From positions 1 to 6,365 of the forward strand of contig JBIQLO010000219.1 in NCBI GenBank assembly GCA_044464175.1: a stretch of 6,365 nt of DNA, given 5' to 3'. Below are positions 1 through 5,874 of the stretch, piece after piece (position 1 is the first letter of the stretch; each line of letters opens with the position of its first letter). The DNA is from JBIQLO01 sp044464175. Its GTDB lineage: Bacteria > Planctomycetota > Phycisphaerae > Tepidisphaerales > Tepidisphaeraceae. The notes below the pieces were generated by a model. It saw nothing but the letters and a program-made list of their open reading frames with translations. It searched no databases and had not been told where the DNA came from. Made by a program: the position numbers and the translations under genes.

Positions 1-92
1 AGCGGGTACGCTGACGTAGCGGGATCTTGGGAGAGATGGGTCGTCAACGGGCGGGGGCGAGAGGCGGGGAGTCGGTCCTATTTCATCAGTGC

Positions 93-156
93 GGTGTGGG
101 TGGGATGAAAAAAAAGATTGACAGGTGTGGGTGGGATGAAAAAAAAGATTGACAGG
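93..156. repeat. 31-bp perfect tandem duplication, two copies
   Basis: Bases 93-123 and 124-154 are identical, and the match runs two bases further (155-156). Each copy contains a GGGTGGGATG segment, a run of eight A, then GATTGACAG. The duplication therefore doubles both an A-tract and a TTGACA hexamer (118-123 and 149-154). It lies upstream of the lacI-type gene and directly before the operator-like inverted repeat, so it probably duplicates part of a promoter. The repeat itself is read directly from the sequence; the promoter role is inference. Confidence 0.95.
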
Positions 157-178
157 GGAACGGCCGGATTGGTAGGGT
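139..178 (+). promoter_or_regulatory. putative promoter of the LacI-family gene
   Basis: TTGACA at 149-154 matches the sigma-70 -35 consensus exactly. An A8 tract just upstream (139-146) sits where an UP element would be. The best -10 candidate at suitable spacing is TAGGGT (173-178, 18-bp spacer), which matches TATAAT at only three positions, so the -10 is weak. Transcription from here would begin inside the first operator-like palindrome, which suits autorepression. The upstream copy of TTGACA (118-123) has only A-tract sequence at the -10 distance. Confidence 0.45.
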
Positions 179-179
179 T

Positions 180-217
180 GGTCAACCGGTTGTCCCTGTG
201 GATACAACCGGTTGACC
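180..217. promoter_or_regulatory. twin LacI-family operator (perfect 14-bp inverted repeat)
   Basis: GGTCAACCGGTTGT (180-193) and ACAACCGGTTGACC (204-217) are perfect reverse complements separated by 10 bp. Each arm also contains a 10-bp palindrome, CAACCGGTTG (183-192 and 205-214), with the central CG typical of LacI-family operators. The two palindromes are centred 22 bp apart, about two helical turns, so two repressor dimers could bind the same face of the DNA. The block ends 19 bp before the ATG of the LacI-family gene and overlaps its likely transcription start, which predicts negative autoregulation. The symmetry is seen directly; binding by the adjacent regulator is inferred. Confidence 0.8.
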
Positions 218-236
218 TGTCTGATTGAGGGATCCC

Positions 237-1310
237 ATGTCGGTTACGCTGGAACAGATCGCAAGTGAGTTGGGGTTGTCCAAGAGCACCATCAGTTTGG
301 CACTGCGGGACCATCCGCGGGCGCGGCGATTCAGCGACCAGACGCGGCGGCGGATTGTGGAGACGGCCGAGCAGATGGGGTATCGGCCCAATTTCTTTGC
401 CACGCAGTTGGCCCGGACCCGATCGAACCTGCTGATGGTGTGCGTGAGCCACTTGCCGGACACCTGGGCAATGGCGGTGGCGGGGGGATTCGAAGCGCAG
501 GCGGTGGCGCGGGGGCATCGGCTGCTGATCGCCAGTTTTCAGCATGGGGGGGATCCGCTGGCGTTTCATCGAGATTTGCTGGGGCCCAAGGGGATTCCGG
601 GCATGGCGGTCCTGGGGGGATCAACCGAGAAACTGACGGATGAGGCGCTGCGGGAACTGGCCGACCGGGGCGTCCGGATCGTGCTGGTGGGGCGGCGGCT
701 GGCGCATCCGGGGGTGGGGCAGGTGTTGTGCGACAACTACGGAGGGGCCAAAGCGGCGATGCGGCATGTGTGCGGACTGGGGGCGCGGGCGGTTTGGGTG
801 CTGGGATCGAACGTCAAACACGGGCCGATGCCCGAGCGCATGGCGGGGTTTCTGGATGGGGCGCGGGAGTGCGGGGTGGCGCCGCCGCCGGTGCTGACGG
901 TGGGGCAGCCCGACTGGATGGAGAGCGGGTACAGGGCGGTTCGGGATCGATTGAGCGGGGGAGATCGGCCGGAGGCGGTGGTGTCGGCCTCGGATCCCTC
1001 GGCGGTCGGGGCGATGCGGGCGCTGGGCGAGGCGGGGCTGGCGGTGGGGCGGGATGTGTCGGTGGTGGGGTTTGACGGGGGTGTCTACAGCGAGTGCAGC
1101 ACGCCGCAACTGACCAGCGTGGGGCAGCCGATGCGGCGGATGGGGCAGGCGGCGGCGGACCTGCTGATTGATCTGCTGGAGCGGCCGGAAGAGGGGACGA
1201 GACGGGTGATGCTGCCAACGGAATTGCTGGTGCGGGGATCGAGCTTGATGGGAGGAGTGGATTCAGCCAGCGGGAATGTGGGACGAATGGGAAGCATTGA
1301 TGGGCGTTAA
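237..1310 (+). CDS. LacI-family transcriptional repressor
   Basis: This is a DNA-binding repressor of 357 residues, a usual length for the family. Residues 3-52 form the LacI helix-turn-helix (VTLEQIASELGLSKSTISLAL, then a helix ending GYRPN). Residues 53-63 (FFATQLARTRS) match the hinge helix, with the leucine (L58) expected to insert into the minor groove. The rest is a periplasmic-binding-protein-like effector domain, shown by VLCDNYGGAKAA, SASDPSAVGAMRAL, VSVVGFDGG and LTSVGQPMRRMGQAAADLL. The ATG at 237 is chosen because GAGGG (227-231) lies 5 bp upstream; an in-frame TTG at 225 would overlap that ribosome site. The last 17 or so residues form a non-conserved Gly/Ser-rich tail. The effector is probably a sugar, as is usual for this family, but it cannot be read from the sequence. 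The twin operator just upstream suggests autoregulation, and the secreted barrel protein downstream is the likely target pathway. Confidence 0.93.
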   Translation: MSVTLEQIASELGLSKSTISLALRDHPRARRFSDQTRRRIVETAEQMGYRPNFFATQLARTRSNLLMVCVSHLPDTWAMAVAGGFEAQAVARGHRLLIASFQHGGDPLAFHRDLLGPKGIPGMAVLGGSTEKLTDEALRELADRGVRIVLVGRRLAHPGVGQVLCDNYGGAKAAMRHVCGLGARAVWVLGSNVKHGPMPERMAGFLDGARECGVAPPPVLTVGQPDWMESGYRAVRDRLSGGDRPEAVVSASDPSAVGAMRALGEAGLAVGRDVSVVGFDGGVYSECSTPQLTSVGQPMRRMGQAAADLLIDLLERPEEGTRRVMLPTELLVRGSSLMGGVDSASGNVGRMGSIDGR

Positions 1311-1385
1311 CAGGATGATTGGAATGGATCATTGTGCAACTCGGTGTCGCGGCATTGGTGGGATCATGCGGGAACTGCGAAAGGT

Positions 1386-1422
1386 CCTCACCCCAACCCT
1401 CTCCCGGATTACCTGGAGAGGG
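1386..1422. repeat. REP-like palindromic repeat, copy 1
   Basis: Bases 1386-1407 are identical to 4099-4120 over 22 bp (starts CCTCACCCCAACCC, ends TCTCCCGG). Here the repeat continues into a hairpin: CCCTCTCC (1397-1404) pairs perfectly with GGAGAGGG (1415-1422), and GG/CC pairs inside extend it to a four-base loop (ATTA). It lies in the gap between the lacI-type gene and the secreted protein gene. Sequences of this CTCACCCCAACCCTCTCCC kind are a widespread dispersed palindromic repeat in bacterial genomes. There is no T-run after the hairpin, so it is not a classical terminator. Its right arm is purine-rich and lies near the likely ribosome site of the next gene. Confidence 0.8.
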
Positions 1423-1434
1423 GACCGGAGGGCG

Positions 1435-4041
1435 ATGATTCGAGCAGGGGCGGTTCTGCTGGGACTGGCGATCTGGCCGATGGGGGCGGCGGGGCAGGCG
1501 TTGACCGCGCCGGTATTCGTCAAGGCGCTGTCGGGGGATCAGGCGGCCGGGGCGTCGGTGGTGGCGGTGATTCCGAGCCAGCGGCGGCTGGCGCAGGAGC
1601 TGGGGGTGAAGGGGCAGGTGCTGGATCCGGCCGGAGCGCAGTTGCTGACGGCGGAGGGTGCGCCGGTGGCGCACGAGGTGGCGGTGGTGCGGCTGCCGGG
1701 AGATCAGGGGCTGGGGGCGCAGTTGCGGTTCAAGCTGGAGGGGTCGCTGGCGGCGGGACAGACGCGGCGGTACACGCTGCGGTTCAACACGATTGCGGCG
1801 GATCAGGTTCCGGCCGACCGGGTGAAACCGATCGATCCGGAGTCGCTGGGGATCGACTACGCGACGACGGAACTGGGGCATGCATGGGATTTTGACGAGG
1901 GGGCCAAGCCGGTCTTTTCCGGGGCGTGGCACGCGAAGGTGCGCGAAGGGGGCGGCAATGGGGGATTCTTGTGGGCGACGGCCGATGGAAAGTATTCCTC
2001 GCCCTCGATCGGAGCCTACAAAGGGAAAATCGACGGGCAGAAGTATTACAAGATCATCGCGCGCATCCGGCGGCTGGGGCCGACGCCCTCGTCGCTGCTG
2101 GTGAACGGCAAGACGTATCTGGTGGATGCCAATGGGAAGCGCGAGCTGAAGGATCAGTTTGATGTTTATACGGCCGATATGCGAGGGCGGTCGGGATGGG
2201 GCAAGAACGTAGAGGAGTTGGCGCTGCGGTGGGGATACAAGATGGGGCAGCCGACGGCGGAGGATGAAATTCAGATTGACTGGCTGCGGATCGTGGCGCC
2301 GCGGGCGGTGATGGCGTACGCCGGGCCGATGGCGCGGGAGGGGCAGGCGGGGTCGGGGCTGGAGGCGTATGCGCAATGGTTCCGGCCGGATTCCAGCACG
2401 GCCTATTTTTATGTGCGGAACGGCGGGAATAAGCCGGTGACGCTGACGAAATTGTGGGTGGACGGGGTTGAGGAGAGCGATGCGCCCTGGCCGCTGAACC
2501 CGAAACGGCGGGCGGCGTGGTTTGACATGCTGCCGGCGAAGCTGGAGGCGGGGCAGATCGCGCAGGTGCGCGTGAACCTGCGGGACACGGTGCGGCGGGA
2601 GCCGGTGGCATTGACGGTGGGGGATGAGGCGGGAGGGCGGATCAGCGCGGTGATCGCGCCGGATGCGCCGAAGGCGCGGTTCAGCGACATCGATTTTTCA
2701 GAGGATGGGAAGGTTGCGTATCTGTATGTGACGGGGGTGAAAGGGAAGATTCAGCAGGTGCTGGTGGATGGGAAGGATGTGACGGGACAGGCGGATTTAC
2801 GAGGAGGGGAGGGATTTGAGAGGACGGCGATGGCGATTGTGCGCCCGCCCGAGGGGTTCGGGCTGGGGTCGCGGCATATATACGAGGCGCGGCTGAGCGA
2901 TGGGGGTCGGGCAATCTATTGCAGTCGGACGATCAAGGGGCGGTATATCCTTGGCACCTATGGCGTGCCCCGGCCGGAGGAGTATGCCAGTCATGGGTTG
3001 AATCTGCTGGTGAGCTTCCGGTATTTGCCGCCGGAAACGCTGGCGGCGTTGCATGCGGCGGGGATGGAGGGGGATGGGGTGCCGCAGGTAGGGGGGCACT
3101 GGGATCGCAAGGCAAAGGGGTATGTGCCGCTGGATGTGGAAGCGACGCGAAAGAACATCGCGGCGGCGGCGAAGGAACCGGGGCTGGGGAGCTATTCGCT
3201 GCCGGATGAACCGGATGGGGCGGACTATTACACGGGACAGGGGGTGGGGGCGCTGGCGCGGACGTATGTGGCGGTGCGGAAACTGCTGGATGAGATGGAC
3301 CCGAGCCGGCCGGTGTATCTGCAACTGGACAGCACGTTCCGGGACAAGAACTACCAGGTGTACTCGGAGATCGCCGATTACGCGGCGACGCATGAGTACA
3401 ACCTGGGGAAGGTCCGGCCGGCGGTGGTGTGGCTGGGGCAGATGCGGTCGCTGCGGCAGGCGACCAGCCCGCAGCCGTATCTGTGGGTGACGCAGTTTTA
3501 TCCGCTGGCGGTGAACCGGAAATTTACCGGGCGGTTTCCCACGACCGGGGAGATGCACTGGCAACTGCTGGAGACGTTGGCGGGGGGCGCCAAGGGGTTT
3601 GTGCATTACATCCATTCCGGTTCGAGCGGGGGGCGCGGCGGCGCGGGACGCGACAAGGCGCTGTGGGATTCGATGACACCGCTGCACCAGCAGATCGCGG
3701 CGGCGGGGAAGGTGGCGGCGCGGTCCACGCCGGTGGGATGGGCGTCGGCCAATACGGACAAGGTGCGGGCGTCGGCGCTGCTGAGCGATCCGCAGAATAT
3801 CCTGGTGGTGGTGACGAACCGGACGCTTCAGAGCACCGTGGAGGGGTTTACCGCCCCGCCGCTGAAGGGTGTGCGCATTTCCGTGAAGCTGCCTGGGTGG
3901 GCACAAGTGGATGAGGCCGTCGAGATCGGTCCCGGCGGCGAACTGAAACCGGTTTCGCTTCAGAAGCAGGGAGCGGAGGCTGTGGTGGAGGCGAAGCAGG
4001 TCGAGGTGGGAACGATTTTTTGGCTGCGGCATAAACCGTAA
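1435..4041 (+). CDS. secreted multidomain protein with probable glycoside-hydrolase-type TIM barrel
   Basis: An exported protein of 868 residues that I cannot assign to a named family. Residues 1-22 are a signal peptide: MIR, a hydrophobic core (AGAVLLGLAIWPM), then cleavage near GQA/LT. Residues about 24-290 look like beta-sandwich domains; 148-290 resembles a jelly-roll carbohydrate-binding module. Residues about 294-500 look like two Ig-like domains (AYFYVRNGGNKPVTL; VAYLYVTGVKGKIQQVLVDG). Residues about 501-725 show a strand order fitting a (beta/alpha)8 barrel: YILGTYG, LNLLVSF, a Gly-rich strand, GLGSYSLPDEPD, PVYLQLD, AATHEYN, PYLWVTQFYP, GFVHYIHSG. E592 in LPDEPD lies where clan GH-A enzymes carry the acid/base, though those usually have NE. 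No clear nucleophile Glu is seen at strand 7; E654 in THEYN is another candidate. A C-terminal beta domain follows (about 770-868). ATG 1435 is chosen for the signal peptide and GGAGG at 1427-1431, although spacing is short; ATG 1366 in the same frame would add 23 residues encoded by the REP-like repeat. Glycan hydrolysis is inference. Confidence 0.8.
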   Translation: MIRAGAVLLGLAIWPMGAAGQALTAPVFVKALSGDQAAGASVVAVIPSQRRLAQELGVKGQVLDPAGAQLLTAEGAPVAHEVAVVRLPGDQGLGAQLRFKLEGSLAAGQTRRYTLRFNTIAADQVPADRVKPIDPESLGIDYATTELGHAWDFDEGAKPVFSGAWHAKVREGGGNGGFLWATADGKYSSPSIGAYKGKIDGQKYYKIIARIRRLGPTPSSLLVNGKTYLVDANGKRELKDQFDVYTADMRGRSGWGKNVEELALRWGYKMGQPTAEDEIQIDWLRIVAPRAVMAYAGPMAREGQAGSGLEAYAQWFRPDSSTAYFYVRNGGNKPVTLTKLWVDGVEESDAPWPLNPKRRAAWFDMLPAKLEAGQIAQVRVNLRDTVRREPVALTVGDEAGGRISAVIAPDAPKARFSDIDFSEDGKVAYLYVTGVKGKIQQVLVDGKDVTGQADLRGGEGFERTAMAIVRPPEGFGLGSRHIYEARLSDGGRAIYCSRTIKGRYILGTYGVPRPEEYASHGLNLLVSFRYLPPETLAALHAAGMEGDGVPQVGGHWDRKAKGYVPLDVEATRKNIAAAAKEPGLGSYSLPDEPDGADYYTGQGVGALARTYVAVRKLLDEMDPSRPVYLQLDSTFRDKNYQVYSEIADYAATHEYNLGKVRPAVVWLGQMRSLRQATSPQPYLWVTQFYPLAVNRKFTGRFPTTGEMHWQLLETLAGGAKGFVHYIHSGSSGGRGGAGRDKALWDSMTPLHQQIAAAGKVAARSTPVGWASANTDKVRASALLSDPQNILVVVTNRTLQSTVEGFTAPPLKGVRISVKLPGWAQVDEAVEIGPGGELKPVSLQKQGAEAVVEAKQVEVGTIFWLRHKP
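2336..2358 (+). other. G-quadruplex-type motif within the barrel gene
   Basis: Four G-runs of three or more bases with loops of 1, 5 and 2 bases: GGG 2336-2338, GGGG 2340-2343, GGGG 2349-2352, GGGG 2355-2358. This meets the usual G3+N1-7 pattern on the coding strand. The gene is G-rich throughout and the bases encode ordinary protein sequence, so composition alone may explain it. Confidence 0.4.
3945..3956. promoter_or_regulatory. possible third LacI-type operator, intragenic
   Basis: GAAACCGGTTTC is a perfect 12-bp palindrome with the same AACCGGTT core as the twin operator before the LacI-family gene. I see that core at only these three places in the window. It lies in the last 100 bases of the barrel gene, about 100 bp upstream of the prepilin-like gene. 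The flanking bases differ from the twin operator (A/T in place of C/G at the outer positions), and the bases encode protein (KPVS), so chance is a real alternative. Confidence 0.3.
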
Positions 4042-4052
4042 AGGAGATAGCC

Positions 4053-4886
4053 ATGATTCAGTATGCTGGAAGTTCCATGGATCATCTTTCGACCAGACCC
4101 TCACCCCAACCCTCTCCCGGCGTACCGGGCGAAGGAGTCTCTGGGTTCACGTTGGTGGAGCTGCTGGTCGTTATCGGGATCATCAGCGTTCTGATCGCAA
4201 TGCTGTTGCCGGCGTTGAACAAGGCGCGGGAGGCGGCCAAGTCGGTGCAGTGCGCGTCGAACCTGCGGCAGATCGGGCAGGCGGCGATGATGTATGCGAA
4301 CGATTCGAAGGGGTATTTGCCGCCGCTGCAATCCCCGGACACGCGCTATACCTACAAAAACTGGTGGGCGCATTACCTGATGGGAATCCCCGCATCGCCC
4401 GGCTCGCATGTGCCGGATCATGAATGGAGCAGCCGTTATCTTCCCTCAGGGCGAATTTTTCTATGTCCCGCCTCGCAAACGCCCGTGGAGGAATCCACGA
4501 ATCCCAATATGGCCAAGTTTGGATACATCGACCAGCCGAACTACATCAACCTGAATTACGGCATGAATGTTTATACCAGTCCCTTTCAATCTCCCTACAA
4601 TCGATTCGCCCGGGTCGTTCGCATAGAGGATGCAACGCAGACCATCTATGTGGGCGATTCCAAAAGCCATTTCCAATATGCGGCGGTGAACGACACCTGG
4701 CGCGGCGCGATCATGTTGGACACACGCAACGTCGATTTCCGACATCCCGGCAAAACCGCCAATCTCCTTTATGTTGACGGTTCCGTTCGCTCAGTGCGGG
4801 AAGGCGACATCAACGACGCGGCGCACACCCAGTGGATCAACTTCTGGCGGGACCAGGGGCCGCCGGCAGCCGTCCCGGCTAATTAG
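4053..4886 (+). CDS. prepilin-like (type IV pilin / T2SS pseudopilin) protein with H-Xn-DG tail
   Basis: A 277-residue exported protein with a class III signal. The prepilin peptidase site is G31/F32 (SG-FTLVELL), with the conserved Glu at mature position +5 (E36), followed by a hydrophobic helix (LLVVIGIISVLIAMLLPAL) and the KAREAAKSVQCASNLRQIGQA segment. This architecture is known from large paralogous families in Planctomycetes, Lentisphaerae and Verrucomicrobia. Near the C-terminus RHPGKTANLLYVDGSV matches the prepilin-associated H-X9-DG domain but has ten residues, not nine, between H and DG. The start at 4053 has a strong ribosome site (AAGGAG, 4041-4046) and lies 11 bp after the barrel gene, suggesting cotranscription. 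The leader is unusually long (31 residues); residues 16-28 are encoded by a REP-like repeat and no start codon lies after it, so the repeat must be translated. The role is probably a surface or secretion-linked pseudopilin; its partner is unknown. From about 4320 onward the gene is less G-rich and uses more C- and T-ending codons than its neighbours. Confidence 0.9.
   Translation: MIQYAGSSMDHLSTRPSPQPSPGVPGEGVSGFTLVELLVVIGIISVLIAMLLPALNKAREAAKSVQCASNLRQIGQAAMMYANDSKGYLPPLQSPDTRYTYKNWWAHYLMGIPASPGSHVPDHEWSSRYLPSGRIFLCPASQTPVEESTNPNMAKFGYIDQPNYINLNYGMNVYTSPFQSPYNRFARVVRIEDATQTIYVGDSKSHFQYAAVNDTWRGAIMLDTRNVDFRHPGKTANLLYVDGSVRSVREGDINDAAHTQWINFWRDQGPPAAVPAN
4099..4129. repeat. REP-like repeat, copy 2, inside the prepilin leader
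   Basis: Bases 4099-4120 match 1386-1407 exactly over 22 bp. Here the inner palindrome is CCCGG (4116-4120) and CCGGG (4125-4129) around a CGTA loop, while the outer right arm has diverged from copy 1. It is read in frame as a Pro/Ser/Gly-rich stretch (PSPQPSPGVPGEG) just before the prepilin peptidase cleavage site, so it would be removed with the leader and not appear in the mature protein. Confidence 0.8.
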
Positions 4887-5055
4887 TGATGCGTGGCAGG
4901 CTTTGAACTTTCATCCAAGGACCATAGGAAGACATCCTCTCGGATGAGGTACAGATAGATACAGTTTGCACCGGGCAATAAAATGCGACCTCCGTGATGG
5001 GCGAAATGACGGCCGAAAGTGGCGGAATAGTGGCAAGGGCGAGTATGATGGGGGG
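4887..5055. other. intergenic region before ubiX
   Basis: No gene is supported here. A small hairpin, CATCC (4933-4937) with GGATG (4942-4946) around a TCTC loop, lacks a T-run and is a weak terminator candidate. TAAAAT (4979-4984) matches the -10 consensus at five of six positions and is the best promoter hint for ubiX, but no good -35 is seen 16-18 bp upstream. The prepilin-like gene and ubiX have unrelated functions, so a transcript boundary here is plausible but not shown. Confidence 0.4.
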
Positions 5056-5634
5056 ATGGACTTGATCATCGCCATTACGGGCGCGTCAGGGGCGTTGTAT
5101 GCGCAGCGGCTGCTGCGGGGGCTGGCTGCGGGGGGCGTGCGGACGCACCTGGTGGTGTCGCCGGCGGGGCGGCGGCTGCTGCACGATGAGCTGGGGATGG
5201 AGGGGATCGATCTGGAGGCGTTGGGAGGGCGGGCGGATCACGGGATCACACTGTACAACTATCGGGACATCGGGGCGAAGATCGCCAGCGGGTCGTTTTT
5301 GCACCAGGGGATGGCGGTGGTGCCCTGCTCAAGCAATACGCTGGCGGAGATCGCCCATGGGATCGGGTATAACCTGATCGCGCGGGCGGCGGCGGTGACG
5401 CTGAAGGAGCGGCGGCGGCTGGTGCTGGTGCACCGGGAGATGCCGCTGTCGCCGATCGACGTCAACAATTACAAAATCCTGTCGGATGCCGGGGCGATCC
5501 TGGCGCCGGCCAATCCGGGGCTGTATCTGAACCCGACGTCGATCGGGGAGATCGCCGATTTCGTGGCGGGCAAGGTCCTGGATTTGCTTGGGGTGCGGCA
5601 CGACTGGGCGACGCGGTGGGAGCCGGGGGTATAA
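5056..5634 (+). CDS. ubiX: UbiX-like flavin prenyltransferase
   Basis: A cytoplasmic enzyme that joins a dimethylallyl group to FMN to make prenylated FMN, the cofactor of UbiD-family decarboxylases used in ubiquinone synthesis and aromatic acid metabolism. The 192 residues are the usual UbiX length. The N-terminal flavin-binding loop is IIAITGASGALYAQRLL (residues 3-19). The middle has VVPCSSNTLAEIAHGIGYNLIARAA followed by TLKERRRLVLVHREMPLS, the UbiX signature around the FMN and phosphate sites. The C-terminal part (DAGAILAPANPGLYLNPTSIGEIADFVAGKVLDLLG) also fits the family. ATG 5056 places the family's usual N-terminus directly; the reading frame extends upstream without similarity. The ribosome site is poor: only a G-run (5050-5055) abuts the start. 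No ubiD or other quinone gene is in the window, so its decarboxylase partner lies elsewhere. Codon use returns to the strongly G-rich pattern. Confidence 0.92.
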   Translation: MDLIIAITGASGALYAQRLLRGLAAGGVRTHLVVSPAGRRLLHDELGMEGIDLEALGGRADHGITLYNYRDIGAKIASGSFLHQGMAVVPCSSNTLAEIAHGIGYNLIARAAAVTLKERRRLVLVHREMPLSPIDVNNYKILSDAGAILAPANPGLYLNPTSIGEIADFVAGKVLDLLGVRHDWATRWEPGV

Positions 5635-5655
5635 TAAGGCAAAGGAGCCTGCTGA

Positions 5656-5874
5656 ACGAAGACCACCATTGCGGCCATTTATGAAAACGGGGTATTCCGT
5701 CCCCTTCAACCCTTGCCGGACCTGCGGGACAGGGATCAGGTCCATATCATCATCGAGAAGCAGCATTCTCCCTTGGCCGACTGCATTGGTGTTCTGCCGG
5801 ACGATGCCGCCGCTGAGATGCGGTTGGTCATTGAGCGGGAATTTGAAAAAATAGATGCCGATGAATGGAAATAA
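5656..5874 (+). CDS. VapB-like antitoxin (DUF104/AF2212-type) with ACG at the start position
   Basis: A 72-residue reading frame: KTTIAAIYENGVFRPLQPLP, then DQVHIIIEK, then an acidic C-terminal helix (AEMRLVIEREFEKIDADEWK). The IAAIYENGVFRPLQPL segment matches the N-terminal strand of DUF104/AF2212-like antitoxins, which normally begin M-x-x-x-I-x-A-x-Y-E-x-G-V. The codon in the expected start position is ACG (5656-5658), directly preceded by an in-frame TGA (5653-5655), and there is no ATG, GTG or TTG before the conserved motif. A strong ribosome site, AAAGGAG (5641-5647), sits 8 bp upstream, exactly right for a start at 5656. So this is either a rare ACG start, an ATG-to-ACG mutation that weakens the gene, or a sequence error. 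It begins 21 bp after ubiX and overlaps the toxin gene, as expected of a toxin-antitoxin operon. The protein would bind and block the PIN-domain toxin and usually represses its own promoter. Confidence 0.72.
   Translation, partial: TKTTIAAIYENGVFRPLQPLPDLRDRDQVHIIIEKQHSPLADCIGVLPDDAAAEMRLVIEREFEKIDADEWK

Noticed and set aside
1..105. Open frame from the left edge ending at TGA 106-108, as a possible end of an upstream gene
   Set aside because: Only 35 codons in high-GC DNA, with no recognisable protein content, and it ends inside the tandem duplication.
81..110. TTTCATC / GATGAAA inverted repeat as a terminator or operator
   Set aside because: Seven-base arms with a 16-base loop; the run of A lies on the wrong side for a + strand terminator, and one arm belongs to the tandem repeat.
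225..236. TTG start at 225 for the LacI-family gene, adding four residues
   Set aside because: The ATG at 237 has GAGGG at the right distance and gives the standard family N-terminus; a start at 225 would overlap that ribosome site.
1397..1422. Rho-independent terminator after the LacI-family gene
   Set aside because: The hairpin is good but no T-run follows, and the sequence matches the dispersed repeat found at 4099, so a repeat explains it better.
1276..1434. Start of the barrel gene at ATG 1276, overlapping the LacI-family gene
   Set aside because: It would place about 53 residues, partly encoded by the REP-like repeat, before a clear signal peptide, which normally lies at the very N-terminus.
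814..2376. Long open frame on the minus strand (520 codons)
   Set aside because: It is rich in Pro, Arg and His with no domain sense, and lies opposite two well-supported + strand genes; typical of the shadow of G-rich coding sequence.
2797..4104. Long minus-strand open frame opposite the barrel gene (435 codons)
   Set aside because: Same Arg/Pro/His-rich shadow composition, no motif and no ribosome site.
5588..5854. An 88-codon + strand frame across the ubiX end and the antitoxin
   Set aside because: It is out of frame with both recognisable proteins and has no family resemblance.
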